NCBI RefSeq assembly: GCF_000282195.1
Contig: NZ_AKJT01000127.1
Location: 62,001 to 126,000, forward strand
Origin: Pseudomonas sp. GM18
GTDB taxonomy: Bacteria; Pseudomonadota; Gammaproteobacteria; Pseudomonadales; Pseudomonadaceae
Reading direction: 5' to 3'
DNA: 64,000 nucleotides
This document shows, in pieces, positions 39,713 through 48,457 of this stretch. Below the pieces are notes generated by a model. It ran no database searches, was not told the DNA's origin, and was given only the letters and a program-made list of their open reading frames with translations. Made by a program: the position numbers and the translations under genes. Numbering within the stretch: the stretch's first letter is position 1; each line of letters begins with the position of its first letter.

Positions 39713-41626
39713 ATGTCTGCACAACAGATGTTTCCCCAGTTCATCCATGGTCAGCCAACCATGGGCCTGCCGTTCGAAAAGGAACTGGTGGTGGACCTGT
39801 TCGCCGGCGGCGGTGGCGCCAGCACCGGTATTGCCCGGGCGTATCGGGAACCGGACGTAGCGGTAAACCACAACCCAATCGCCCTGGCCGTGCACCGCGC
39901 CAACCACCCACAGACAGAGCACTATGTCGCCGACGTGTACGAAGTGTGCCCTCGCAAAGCAACCGGCGGCCAGCCAGTGGCGATTATCTGGGCATCCCCT
40001 GATTGCCGGCATCACAGCAAAGCTAAGGGTGGCGCGCCGCGTGACCGAGGCGTTCGCGGGCTGGCATGGGTGGTGATCCGCTGGCTGTTCATCACAAAAT
40101 CACGGCTGCTCTTCCTCGAGAACGTTGAGGAGTTCTGCGACTGGGGACCGATCGACGATGAAGGCCAACCGATCAAGGCCGAACGCGGGCGCACCTTCAA
40201 GGCGTTCATTGCTGCTATCAGCGTCGGGCTGCCCGCCGATCACCCGGATATGCTGGAGATCATGGGCGCCATCGGCGAGTTCGTTCCGATGGAAGCGCTG
40301 GTGCGCGGCCTGGGCTACGACGTCGAATGGCGCGAACGCATCGCGGCGAACGCTGGCACCCCAACTATCCGCAAGCGCCTGTACCTGGTGGCACGAAGTG
40401 ACGGCAAGCCGATCGTTTGGCCAGCGCCGAAGCGCCACAAGGTGCCGACCGCCAAACAGCAGCCATGGCGAACCGCTGCTGAGTGCATCGACTGGAGCAA
40501 TCTTGGCCGCACCATCTTCCGCGAGAAGCCTATGGCTGAGAACACTATGCGCCGCGTTGCCAAAGGCTGCTGGCGTCATGTGCTGACCAGCGCCAAGCCG
40601 TTCATTGTCCCGATGCGGGGCACCTCGGAATCACACACCAGCACCCACGGCACGGACGAAGCGTTGTCGACCATCAGCGCCGGCGGCACTCACCACGCCC
40701 TGGTGCAGCCAGTCGTCGCGCCATTCCTCACCGAGTGCGCCAACGGCTCTGCACAACGCAACTTCGATGCGCAGGAACCACTGCGTACTCAGGTCGCCCA
40801 GGTCAAAGGCGGCCACTTCGCCATGGCTGCTTGCCATCTGACCCACCTTACTCACCACGGTGAGCGAAGCGGTTACTCGCCTAATGACCCCTTCCGCACG
40901 GTCACTGGCGCCAACCGCGGCGAGCAAGCGCTTGTCTCGGCGAACATGGTCACCCTTCGGAAAGGGTCAGTTGGGGCAGACGTTGCCAGCCCGCTTGGCG
41001 TGGTCGCTACCAGCACCGGGCACCATGCGGTATCGGCGGCGTTCTTTGAACAGGCGAACGGTGGGTTCTACGACGGTGATGGCCGCGCCGCCGACTCGCC
41101 GCTCTCGACCATCTGCCAGTCCGGCGCCAATCAGCGGCTGGTCAACGCCTACCTGGTGAAGTACTACGGCAACGAGAAGGACGGGATATCTCTGGCCGAG
41201 CCGATGCACACGCTACCCACGAAAGACCGGGTAGCACTGGTTGAGGTCGTTCAGGTGCCGAACACACTGACGCCTGAGCAGATGGAAGGCTCCCGCCGTT
41301 GTGCGGCATTCATGCATGAATACCTGCCGGAGCATTTCAAAGATCCGGCTGAAATGGTGATGGTCGGTGGCTATGTGCTGGTGGACATCACCCTGCGCAT
41401 GCTGCAGCCACCAGAACTGAAAGCAGCCCAGGGATTCGACAAGGACTACATCATCGACCGCGGGCTGTTCGTCGACCCAGTGACCGGCGCCGAAGAGTGG
41501 CGCGACATCAACAAGACTGATCAGGTGCGGCTGATCGGCAACAGCGTCTGTCCAGACGAGGCCGAGGCGCTGGTCGCGGCCAACGCCGCCGACATCATCG
41601 AGCTTTACCAGCGCCTTGCGGCCTGA
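39713..41626 (+). CDS. DNA (cytosine-5) methyltransferase
   Basis: 637 residues. Motif I is DLFAGGGGASTG (residues 28-39), motif IV is WASPDCRHHSKAKGG with catalytic Cys98 in SPDC in place of the usual PC, and motif VI is ENVEEF (136-141). Motif VIII is like IRKRLYLVARSDG, and motif X is LIGNSVCPDEAEAL. The long region between VIII and X (about 300-530) carries repeats of the form PL-x-T and is the target-recognition part. No restriction enzyme is adjacent, so it probably protects phage DNA or regulates it. Confidence 0.93.
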   Translation: MSAQQMFPQFIHGQPTMGLPFEKELVVDLFAGGGGASTGIARAYREPDVAVNHNPIALAVHRANHPQTEHYVADVYEVCPRKATGGQPVAIIWASPDCRHHSKAKGGAPRDRGVRGLAWVVIRWLFITKSRLLFLENVEEFCDWGPIDDEGQPIKAERGRTFKAFIAAISVGLPADHPDMLEIMGAIGEFVPMEALVRGLGYDVEWRERIAANAGTPTIRKRLYLVARSDGKPIVWPAPKRHKVPTAKQQPWRTAAECIDWSNLGRTIFREKPMAENTMRRVAKGCWRHVLTSAKPFIVPMRGTSESHTSTHGTDEALSTISAGGTHHALVQPVVAPFLTECANGSAQRNFDAQEPLRTQVAQVKGGHFAMAACHLTHLTHHGERSGYSPNDPFRTVTGANRGEQALVSANMVTLRKGSVGADVASPLGVVATSTGHHAVSAAFFEQANGGFYDGDGRAADSPLSTICQSGANQRLVNAYLVKYYGNEKDGISLAEPMHTLPTKDRVALVEVVQVPNTLTPEQMEGSRRCAAFMHEYLPEHFKDPAEMVMVGGYVLVDITLRMLQPPELKAAQGFDKDYIIDRGLFVDPVTGAEEWRDINKTDQVRLIGNSVCPDEAEALVAANAADIIELYQRLAA

Positions 41627-41627
41627 C

Positions 41628-41744
41628 TCACGCAAACCATATCTGCCATGGCGCCGTGTTGAGCCATTCGATCAAGCGGTACATTTGATTGATCGCCTGA
41701 TCGATCAGCACCTGCCGGACGAGTTCTTCAGCGATGTGTCTCAT
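41628..41744 (-). CDS. Possible tiny protein on the opposite strand
   Basis: 38 residues, MRHIAEELVRQVLIDQAINQ, with GAGGG eight bases upstream of the ATG at 41744. It is helical. The codon pattern and ribosome site are the only support. The 150 bases to the right hold nothing recognisable. Confidence 0.3.
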   Translation of the reverse strand: MRHIAEELVRQVLIDQAINQMYRLIEWLNTAPWQIWFA

Positions 41745-41896
41745 TGGGTAGCCCTCAGTTAATCGGTAGGGGTGGGCAAGAAGCTTCTCTTACCAATACA
41801 TCCGGCTTCAAAGTGCCGGCCCGCCTCTCGACTCATCTTTGGCTTTTCCAATCTCCTCAAATAACCGCCCGGGCATGACCCGGCATAGGACGCCCC

Positions 41897-42514
41897 ATGC
41901 CCACAGAAAACAAACCGGCCGAGCCGCTGCTGGTTGAGCGCTCGACTGTCACGAAGCTGGTGATCACTGGCGAACCACGGCTCGATCCGATCACCGTGTT
42001 CCTTGAGGGCTTGGCCCCATGCCGTGGCAAAATCACCGTCAGTTGCTGGGGCAAGAGCTGGACGGCTTATTGGGGTGGAATGTGGGACGGCCACACCGTC
42101 GCGCAGTTCTTCTGCGAGCTCAACACCAGCTACATCATCGGTTACTTCGACCAATCGCTGAGATCGCGGCAATTCAGCGGTGAAGCCCTGGCAAACGAAG
42201 CGCAGCGCCTGGTGCTGAAAGAACGGCGCCGGTTTTTTTATGGATCAGATGAGGCGCGCGAACTATTCGACGCGGCTGAAGATCTTCGTGACTCACCATC
42301 AATTGATCATCTCCACGGCGCGCACAGCGAACTGATGACCAGGCTGTTCGGCGACGAGTGGTGGCACATGACGAATGATACAACCGAGCCAAACCCCGAT
42401 TACGCCTATCTCGAACGCATTATCCATGCGGTGCAGCAGGCGTTGCGCCAAGAACAGCCGCAGCAGACGGTAGTGAATGCCCATGATCTGGTATCGATGG
42501 AGATTGCAGGATGA
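41897..42514 (+). CDS. Early-operon protein, unknown
   Basis: 205 residues, MPTENKPAEPLLVERSTVTK. The N-terminal domain (LDPITVFLEGLAPCRGKITV, CWGKSWTAYWGGMWD) is beta-rich with several tryptophans. A family like this occurs in Pseudomonas phages; role unknown. The C-terminal half is helical. Confidence 0.72.
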   Translation: MPTENKPAEPLLVERSTVTKLVITGEPRLDPITVFLEGLAPCRGKITVSCWGKSWTAYWGGMWDGHTVAQFFCELNTSYIIGYFDQSLRSRQFSGEALANEAQRLVLKERRRFFYGSDEARELFDAAEDLRDSPSIDHLHGAHSELMTRLFGDEWWHMTNDTTEPNPDYAYLERIIHAVQQALRQEQPQQTVVNAHDLVSMEIAG

Positions 42515-42904
42515 TCAGCCCTGCTTTTGTTTCCAATAGTCCATTCGCTTGACCGGGTCAGAAACAGTTTCGCCACATTGGTCAGCGTATTTGTTCAGCA
42601 GAATGGAAAAGTTCGAGACGTCATTATCCAAATCTTTCAACATCGACTTAATCGCCATTTCGGTTCTGGCGCGAGTCAGCTTCGCACTGGTAAGAGCTTT
42701 GGAGTAATCCAGCGCAGTATCTGCGGCTTTGTTACTTCGCTCAGCTAGTTCAGGGTTCTGAGACTCGAGAATTTTCGCTGAGACCACGTAAAACCCGGCG
42801 CACTCAGCAAGCTCGTGCGCAAGATTGTTTAATGCTCGATCAGGCTCATACGCAAACGCCGCACTCATCGACAGCGTTAGCACAAACGGAAAATATTTAA
42901 CCAC
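42515..42904 (-). CDS. Exported protein on the opposite strand
   Basis: 129 residues from a GTG at 42904 with AAGGAT eight bases upstream. A signal peptide VVKYFPFVLTLSMSAAFA is followed by a helical periplasmic domain (LAHELAECAGFYVVSAKILE) with cysteines C36-like and near the C-terminus (YADQCGETV). It lies against the operon and is AT-rich. A moron candidate; function unknown. Confidence 0.65.
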   Translation of the reverse strand: MVKYFPFVLTLSMSAAFAYEPDRALNNLAHELAECAGFYVVSAKILESQNPELAERSNKAADTALDYSKALTSAKLTRARTEMAIKSMLKDLDNDVSNFSILLNKYADQCGETVSDPVKRMDYWKQKQG

Positions 42905-43009
42905 GGCTAGGCATCCTTTTGCTCGCGGCGTGCGGCATTTAGGCATCAGTAAAGCACAGCTACTCCCTCCCCCTTCTAAGTCAGCCGCTATAGCGGCAAA
43001 GGAACAGTC

Positions 43010-43342
43010 ATGCCTGAAGAAACTGTTTTGATTGATTCGCTTCCGGTCCATCGCGATGCGGACGGCTGGTGGTCGCACCCTGACTACCTCTCGGAATTCG
43101 ACGACGAAATTACCGAAGAGCAGTTCAATGACTGGTGCAAGCGCCACCAGGTGGAAACGAAGATCACCTACATGGAGAGCGACGTCGACGCCGATGTGTT
43201 CGATGCCTACATGAACGACGGCCAGGTCGATTGCTCTGCGTGGGAGATTCAACAACCAACTGAGCCGGGCTGGTTCATCCTGTCGATTAACGACGCCGAG
43301 GACGGCCCTGTATGCGTCTGGGGCCGGCAGGTGAAACCATGA
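43010..43342 (+). CDS. Small acidic protein, unknown
   Basis: 110 residues, MPEETVLIDSLPVHRDADGW. Acidic, with tryptophans (PTEPGWFILSINDAEDGPVC). The end resembles small phage proteins of the DUF551 kind that carry a C-terminal WFxxS-type block, but this is weak. It overlaps the start of the ASCH-type gene. Confidence 0.65.
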   Translation: MPEETVLIDSLPVHRDADGWWSHPDYLSEFDDEITEEQFNDWCKRHQVETKITYMESDVDADVFDAYMNDGQVDCSAWEIQQPTEPGWFILSINDAEDGPVCVWGRQVKP

Positions 43343-44286
43343 CCAAAAAATTGCACCTGACGATCAGCTCAGGATCCGACCAGAACGGAGAGTGGCATTC
43401 GGCATCTGCCTGTCATTTGGACGAGAATTCGGATGCAGACTGGAACGGAACCCGCCAGCGCGATCAGGTCACCTGCAAGCGCTGCCTCACCCAGATGGCC
43501 AAACCGAAAGCAGCCTCGACCATCGGCCTCCACAAGGAACGCCCTATGTTGTTCAGTGGACCAATGGTTCGCGCCATCCTTGAAGGCCGAAAAACGGTAA
43601 CCCGACGCCCCCTCAAGGGGCACCATATCCCGCACCAAATCAGCTCCGAAGACGAAGAGCACAGATGGATGGCGACCGTTCAAAACCATCCTCGGTGGGG
43701 GTTTGGCGCTTTCGGAGCAACCGAGGCTGAGTGCGTCGCCGAACTGGCGATGTACGGTGGATGCCCATACGGCAACCGTGGCGACCGGCTGTGGGTGCGC
43801 GAGACCTGCTTCATCAATGATTACCGCGATGTCGGCGTTCCAGAAGACGAGCGCACCGATTGCGAGGTCATTTATCGGGCCGACGGGGTGCCGAACTGGG
43901 AAGGCGAAGAGGAACTGATTCGGTGGCGGCCCAGCATTCACATGCCACGCTGGGCTTCCCGCATCCTTCTGGAAATCACCGACGTCCGCGCCGAGCGGTT
44001 GCAGGACATCAGCGACGAGCAGGCCGAGGCCGAGGGCTGCTTCTTCACTGACTATGGGCGCAACTGCTTCCACGATGGCGGTCGGGTAAAGGACGTAGGT
44101 GACTGCCCAGCGCCGGATGCGAGCCATCCACAGCGCAACGGATGGGCGTGGGACAAGACCACCACCCATGAGCAGTGTCTTGGCGCGCCGCGCTGGGCGT
44201 TCGCCAATCTCTGGAATTCAACTGGTGGCGACTGGGACACGAACCCGTGGGTCTGGGTCGTCGAGTTCAAGCGGGTGACGCCATGA
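43339..44286 (+). CDS. Zinc-knuckle plus ASCH-like domain protein
   Basis: 315 residues from the ATG at 43339 (MTKKLHLTISSGSDQNGEWH). The first 70 residues contain one CKRC knuckle and a CHLDE motif. From about residue 70 (MLFSGPMVRAILEGRKTVTR) it follows an ASCH-like layout, with GDRLWVRETC, SIHMPRWASRILLEITDVRA and a C-terminal NPWVWVVEFKRV. ASCH-like domains bind RNA or nucleotides. Two normally separate units appear to be fused. Confidence 0.8.
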   Translation: MTKKLHLTISSGSDQNGEWHSASACHLDENSDADWNGTRQRDQVTCKRCLTQMAKPKAASTIGLHKERPMLFSGPMVRAILEGRKTVTRRPLKGHHIPHQISSEDEEHRWMATVQNHPRWGFGAFGATEAECVAELAMYGGCPYGNRGDRLWVRETCFINDYRDVGVPEDERTDCEVIYRADGVPNWEGEEELIRWRPSIHMPRWASRILLEITDVRAERLQDISDEQAEAEGCFFTDYGRNCFHDGGRVKDVGDCPAPDASHPQRNGWAWDKTTTHEQCLGAPRWAFANLWNSTGGDWDTNPWVWVVEFKRVTP

Positions 44287-44335
44287 TCTTCGCACCGCTC
44301 TACATGGCCTGGCTGATCTGCAAGGGGCCGCGGCG

Positions 44336-44488
44336 ATGAACTATCAACCCAAAGGCGGAATGTGCGCCACCTGCACCCACGCCCACCGCAATTGTAGTCA
44401 CTTGCCGTTCATCACCATGCCGGTGATCAAGGTCGACGGCCAGACCGTTATTGTCCGCTGTACTGACTTCCAGAGGCGCCCGCAATGA
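44336..44488 (+). CDS. Small cysteine-rich protein
   Basis: 50 residues, MNYQPKGGMCATCTHAHRNC. Cysteines CATC, C (near 20) and a later C suggest a zinc knuckle. ATGA overlaps bind it to both neighbours; an 18-codon frame at 44283-44339 lies between it and the ASCH-type gene. Function unknown. Confidence 0.55.
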   Translation: MNYQPKGGMCATCTHAHRNCSHLPFITMPVIKVDGQTVIVRCTDFQRRPQ

Positions 44489-44715
44489 GCTGGTACGCCG
44501 AAAGCTGGCAGCGCATGGACTCGACGTACCGACGGACCAAGCGAGACGGCTACGATCCGCCGGCAATCAGCAAGGCCATCGACGAGTCCTATCCTTACAG
44601 TTCGCGTAGCGGTTACGCCTATAAGGCTTGGCTCGCAGCTCGTAAGGATTTTTTTCGCAAGCACAGCATCCCGCTTCGCCGCGCTAAACGTCCAGCGCCA
44701 GACCTTCTGTCCTAA
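44485..44715 (+). CDS. Small basic protein, unknown
   Basis: 76 residues, MSWYAESWQRMDSTYRRTKR, ending in a basic segment (LRRAKRPAPDLL). The start overlaps the previous stop (ATGA). Last small gene before the tRNA and integrase. Function unknown. Confidence 0.6.
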   Translation: MSWYAESWQRMDSTYRRTKRDGYDPPAISKAIDESYPYSSRSGYAYKAWLAARKDFFRKHSIPLRRAKRPAPDLLS

Positions 44716-44850
44716 TCCCTACCCCAACTCAACAGCCTGCCGGTGTACCGCGGGAGAGGAATTTTCATGCCCGAAATCATCAAAGGCTGGTGATTCCGCG
44801 ATATGTTCCGGGCCACACCATGAGTCTGGGTGGGGAATTTTAAGAAACCA

Positions 44851-44884
44851 TAAAAAAGCCCCCTCCATTTCTGGAAGGGGCTTT
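44851..44884 (-). terminator. Terminator downstream of the phage tRNA
   Basis: Minus-strand hairpin AAGCCCCTTCC / GGAGGGGGCTT followed by TTTTTT. It starts one or two bases after the end of the tRNA gene and would end its transcript. Confidence 0.83.
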
Positions 44885-44885
44885 G

Positions 44886-44972
44886 CGGGGCGTACTGGAT
44901 TCGAACCAGTGGTGCGATTACTCACACGCCAGGGTATCAGCCTGGTGCCTTAAGCCACTCGGCCAACGCACG
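44886..44972 (-). tRNA. Phage class II tRNA with GAT anticodon (Ile), atypical
   Basis: 87 bases on the minus strand. D-arm GCC-GAGTGGCTTAA-GGC. Anticodon stem CCAGG / CCTGG with a 7-base loop CTGATAC, putting GAT at positions 34-36. Long variable arm GTGTGA-GTAA-TCGCAC (six pairs). T-arm ACTGG-TTCGAAT-CCAGT. The acceptor stem CGTGCGT / ACGCCCC has two mismatches, and CCA is not encoded. The long variable arm fits Ser or Leu tRNAs, whereas GAT is an isoleucine anticodon. It may be decayed or unusual. Confidence 0.65.
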
Positions 44973-45047
44973 CCAATCATATCCAAGCATAAATAAAATA
45001 TCAAATAGCCACCTTCTGCTGCCATAGGCGGCATGGAGCAATACCTT

Positions 45048-45290
45048 ATGGAAACCGAAATCCTCTCCGACGAGGAACTGGCCGAGCTCACCGGCTACAA
45101 GGCCAGGGCCTACCAGCGGCGCTGGCTGATTGATCGTCATTGGGTGTTCGTCGAAAGCCGCGGTAAGCGTCCACTGGTGGGCCGCATGTACGCCCGCATG
45201 AAGTTAGGGGTGATCTCCCCGACCATCGCTGACCCCAACCCACCGCCGGCGGCCCCGGCATGGACGCCCGATTTCTCACGAGTGAACTGA
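45048..45290 (+). CDS. DUF4224 protein next to the integrase
   Basis: 80 residues from the ATG at 45048 (METEILSDEELAELTGYKAR); the ATG at 45033 is the alternative. The start EILSDEELAELTGYK and RRWLIDRHWVF are the DUF4224 pattern. These small proteins precede phage integrase genes and may serve as excisionase-like or regulatory proteins. One base separates it from the integrase. Confidence 0.87.
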   Translation: METEILSDEELAELTGYKARAYQRRWLIDRHWVFVESRGKRPLVGRMYARMKLGVISPTIADPNPPPAAPAWTPDFSRVN

Positions 45291-45291
45291 C

Positions 45292-46341
45292 ATGCGACCC
45301 CGCAAGGCCGAAACACGCAATTTGCCGCCCCGGATGTATCAGTGGACGCGGAAACGAAAAAGCGGAAAGGACTGGATTGCCTATTACTACCTGGACCTGA
45401 CCGGCAAGGCGATCCCACTGGGCAAAGACCTGGACAAAGCCAGGATCAAATGGGCAGAACTTGAAGCCAAGGAAAAGCCGCTCGACCTACGCACGATGAA
45501 GGGCATCTTCGACCGGTACATCCGCGACATCGTCTCCAAAAAAGCACCGCGCACCCAGAAAGACAATCTGGCGGAGATCAAGCAGCTCCGACCGATGTTC
45601 GATAGCGCCCCCATCGACTCGATCACCCCGGCCACGATTGCCGGGTACCGGGATGCACGGACAGCGAAGGTGCGGGCTAACCGTGAGATCGCCACCCTCT
45701 CCCACATCTTCAATATCGCCCGGGAATGGGGGCTGACGACCAAGGAGAACCCCTGCCAGGGCGTGCGCAAAAACAAGGAAACGCCGCGGGACTATTACGC
45801 GAATGATGTGGTTTGGGATGCTGTTTACAAGAAGGCAGCTCAAGAGCTGAAAGACGCGATGGACCTAGCTTATCTGACCGGGCAAAGGCCGGCAGATGTT
45901 CTGGTCATGAGGAAGGATGATGTCGAGGGGAAATATTTGGGTGTGCAGCAGAACAAGACACACAAGAAGCTGCGGATCCAGATGGTCGACGGCGACGAGG
46001 CAAACAGCCTGGGGCTGCTGATCGCAAAAATGGCCGAGCGCAACGCTCAGCACATTTGCAGTTATCTGATTGTGAGCGCGCGCGGCAAGCGCATGACCGC
46101 GAAGATGCTTCGTGACCGGTGGGACAAGGCCCGTGAAAAGGCCAAAAAAGAGGCTGACGAGATTGGAGACACTCTGCTGGCCGAGAAAATCGGCAGCTTC
46201 CAGTTCCGTGACATCAGACCAAAAGCCGCGTCAGAAATCCTCGACGTCGGTGATGCGAGCCTGCTCTTGGGTCACACCAAGGGCGACATCACGGAACGCG
46301 TTTACCGTCGCATCGGCGCCATTGCAAAGCCGTCAAAATAG
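45292..46341 (+). CDS. int: Tyrosine integrase
   Basis: 349 residues. Catalytic residues are Arg199 (TGQRPADV), Lys222 (QNKTHKK), Arg309 in FRDIRPKAAS, His328 (LLLGHTK) and Tyr338 (ERVYRR). The usual HxxR box reads R-x-x-R, a form common in such phage integrases. The N-terminal part has an arm-type DNA-binding domain. It lies 128 bases from attR, as expected for integration into a tRNA-Ser gene. Confidence 0.95.
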   Translation: MRPRKAETRNLPPRMYQWTRKRKSGKDWIAYYYLDLTGKAIPLGKDLDKARIKWAELEAKEKPLDLRTMKGIFDRYIRDIVSKKAPRTQKDNLAEIKQLRPMFDSAPIDSITPATIAGYRDARTAKVRANREIATLSHIFNIAREWGLTTKENPCQGVRKNKETPRDYYANDVVWDAVYKKAAQELKDAMDLAYLTGQRPADVLVMRKDDVEGKYLGVQQNKTHKKLRIQMVDGDEANSLGLLIAKMAERNAQHICSYLIVSARGKRMTAKMLRDRWDKAREKAKKEADEIGDTLLAEKIGSFQFRDIRPKAASEILDVGDASLLLGHTKGDITERVYRRIGAIAKPSK

Positions 46342-46469
46342 TCCAAAAACCCGTTACAAAACTCAAACTTGGCCCCATGTAGAATGCGGTCTACAGAGGA
46401 GCCGAAAAACAAAAGTACTGTAACGAAAAAGAGCTACAGGCCACGGTTTTAGCGGCTTTGAATATCGGT
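46342..46469. other. Integrase-to-attR interval (attP arm)
   Basis: 128 bases without a gene. TGTAACGAAA (about 46418) and CGTTACAAAA (about 46353) form an inverted pair that could be arm-type integrase sites. This is a guess from position. Confidence 0.4.
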
Positions 46470-46529
46470 CTTGAAAACCGTCGACTGTAACAGGTCCATG
46501 AGTTCGAATCCCATCGCCTCCGCCATCTT
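46470..46529. other. attR: 3' half of tRNA-Ser(TGA)
   Basis: The sequence runs from the anticodon loop (CTTGAAAA) through the T-arm and encoded CCA (ending 46525). The 5' half of the tRNA is absent here. This is the standard outcome of integration into the 3' end of a tRNA gene. Another copy with one difference (T for C at the variable arm) is at 49651-49710. The T-stem shows an A-C mismatch (ATGAG/CCCAT). Confidence 0.88.
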
Positions 46530-46532
46530 TAT

Positions 46533-46566
46533 ACGACAAAGCCCTGATTTTTCAGGGCTTTGTCGT
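46533..46566. terminator. Terminator after attR
   Basis: A perfect 15-bp stem (ACGACAAAGCCCTGA and its complement) around TTTT. It is the normal terminator position for the tRNA-Ser gene and could work in both directions. Confidence 0.75.
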
Positions 46567-46912
46567 TTCTGGGGATGTGACTTCTGCATCCCTGTTTCTG
46601 AATCGTTTCCGCATCTTTTCTATTATTTCCGCAACTTAGCCCTACACAGTCGCCACTCCGTCCCTAGTTTTGCTACACGATTGATGGGGCAAAGCGTGCT
46701 TCCTATGGCTTCCCGATAGGATTCGGCCAAAAGCGGTCTGTGGGGCGCGCCTCGTAAATCCAGGGCCACTCACAATTTTGACTCGATACGACTGACTCGC
46801 TCGGGCCGGTAGCGGTATCGACTTTCCAACGCAGAATCATCATTCCCGCAGGTACAAGGCGAGTTGCACTGCGGCTCGCGGATGGCCGCCGGCCACCCGC
46901 GAGCCAGTGCCA
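46567..46912. other. Gene-free stretch after attR
   Basis: About 350 bases with no credible gene on either strand. A frame at 46471-46719 overlaps the tRNA fragment and has no ribosome site. Nothing else is seen. Confidence 0.6.
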
Positions 46913-48193
46913 TCAAGCCAGCAGCTTAAGCTCGTCTTTACCGTACTTGAGCGATTTCTCGTCTGGAATCATCAGGCCAGTGTGCTCGTTGCGCCCCTGC
47001 AGGATGAAGCGGGCGTTCGGGGTGCCCAACTGGGTAGCGGCCTGCTGGCTGTCGGCGCCGATCTCGCCCTTCTTCATGCGGTTGACGATCACCCCCACCG
47101 CCGTATCGTTGAAGTCGCGCAGCATCCAGGCATCGCCATCGCTGTCGCCAGCCACCAACACCGGGCCATAGCCCTTTTGTTTAACCAGCACGTTCTTGAT
47201 GCCGACGGTCTTGCCCGGCCCGTAGTTGAAGTGCCAGTCCGGCTGATAGCGAGTGGTGTACTTTCCGCCTTCCATCGCCATGCGTAGGCCGATCACGTTC
47301 TCAGGCGGCACGCCGTATCCGTAATGAGGATTGCCCGCGAACACGCGTACCACATCGTCGATCGAGGCGGTGCTGACATAGACGTCGATGCCGTTGGCGC
47401 GCAGCGTGTGCATCAGGCCGCGGATTTCCTCATGGATGCGGATGCCATGAAAGTGCGTATCCGCCACCACCCCGGCCTTGCCCGGCAACGTGCGTGAGCT
47501 CTCGTACTTGACCTTGCGCAGCGCGTCGCCGATGGCGTAGTTGTTGGAAGCCTCGGCCATCGCCTGCAACTCAGCCGTGGTCATGTTCTTGTAGAAATAC
47601 AGAATCCACTTATAGCCGATCTCCACCGGGTAACTGTCGCAGATCGCGTCGTACATGAAGTAGAGCTTGGCGAGAAAATCCTTGTACTGCTCGCTGGCCT
47701 GAATCTCTTCCAGGCTCTTGTCGCCGGCGAGCCCCTTGTAGTTGGCGTGCAACCAGCGGTAATCCGCTTCTACGTCGCTGGCGATGTCTTCCATCTTGAC
47801 CGCCTTGCCGTCCACCGAGGTGTAGTCCTTCATGAACGCGCCGTTCGGCACGTCCTGACGCACCACCTCAGCGAACTCATCGGGCGTCAGCTTGTACTGC
47901 AGATGATTGATCTGGTAGACCAGCAGCGCTTCTTCACAGTCGTTCATGATGCAGGTGTTGTCCCAGTCGAACACCGCGTACGGGCGCTGGTCAGGGCGGT
48001 AGGACGCGCTCTTGACGCCGTGTTCATCGATCACCGCCTGCAGACGCTTTTGGTTGAGCGGCGACCAGCGCGCCGGGTCCAGCGCACTTGGTGTGGCCGG
48101 GGGCGTGGCGGCTTGCGTTATGCGGGATGACAACAACAGCGGACTGACAACGGAAACGGCGGCGAGGGTGTTCAGAAACTGGCGACGCTGCAT
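46913..48193 (-). CDS. Exported HAD phosphatase (phosphorylcholine phosphatase-like)
   Basis: 426 residues. The N-terminus MQRRQFLNTLAAVSVVSPLL fits a Tat-type or Sec signal. The HAD nucleophile motif is FDWDNT (D76, D78), and the last motif is AGDSDGDAWML. The layout is close to Pseudomonas phosphorylcholine phosphatase (PchP), which frees choline phosphate esters in the periplasm. Substrate here is uncertain. Divergent from a DeoR-type gene that may control it. The pair lies between the two tRNA-Ser repeats. Confidence 0.82.
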   Translation of the reverse strand: MQRRQFLNTLAAVSVVSPLLLSSRITQAATPPATPSALDPARWSPLNQKRLQAVIDEHGVKSASYRPDQRPYAVFDWDNTCIMNDCEEALLVYQINHLQYKLTPDEFAEVVRQDVPNGAFMKDYTSVDGKAVKMEDIASDVEADYRWLHANYKGLAGDKSLEEIQASEQYKDFLAKLYFMYDAICDSYPVEIGYKWILYFYKNMTTAELQAMAEASNNYAIGDALRKVKYESSRTLPGKAGVVADTHFHGIRIHEEIRGLMHTLRANGIDVYVSTASIDDVVRVFAGNPHYGYGVPPENVIGLRMAMEGGKYTTRYQPDWHFNYGPGKTVGIKNVLVKQKGYGPVLVAGDSDGDAWMLRDFNDTAVGVIVNRMKKGEIGADSQQAATQLGTPNARFILQGRNEHTGLMIPDEKSLKYGKDELKLLA

Positions 48194-48457
48194 GGCATAG
48201 CTCCTACTTCTAGATGAGAGGTTACAACCGAGGCAATGGCGAAAGCGTGTTTCGAAATGCGGACGAGGGGAAGAAACCGTCCGGCCACGAGGCTAGCTCC
48301 AAATACACAAAAAAACAATAATGCCTCAATATCACACAAATATGACGCGCAGGCTGCGCCAGCCCAATGATCATGAGGCCGCGCCAAACTTGACAGCGAC
48401 TGACGCCCCTCCACAATGCGTGCTCGGACGGCGACTCGAACAGCAGGGACACCCGGT

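Noticed and set aside
44768..44794. An 8-codon frame (MPEIIKGW) after a strong GGGAGAGGA site
   Set aside because: Too short to support; may be the start of a decayed gene.
46471..46719. 82-codon plus-strand frame starting in attR
   Set aside because: It overlaps the tRNA fragment and the terminator and has no ribosome site.
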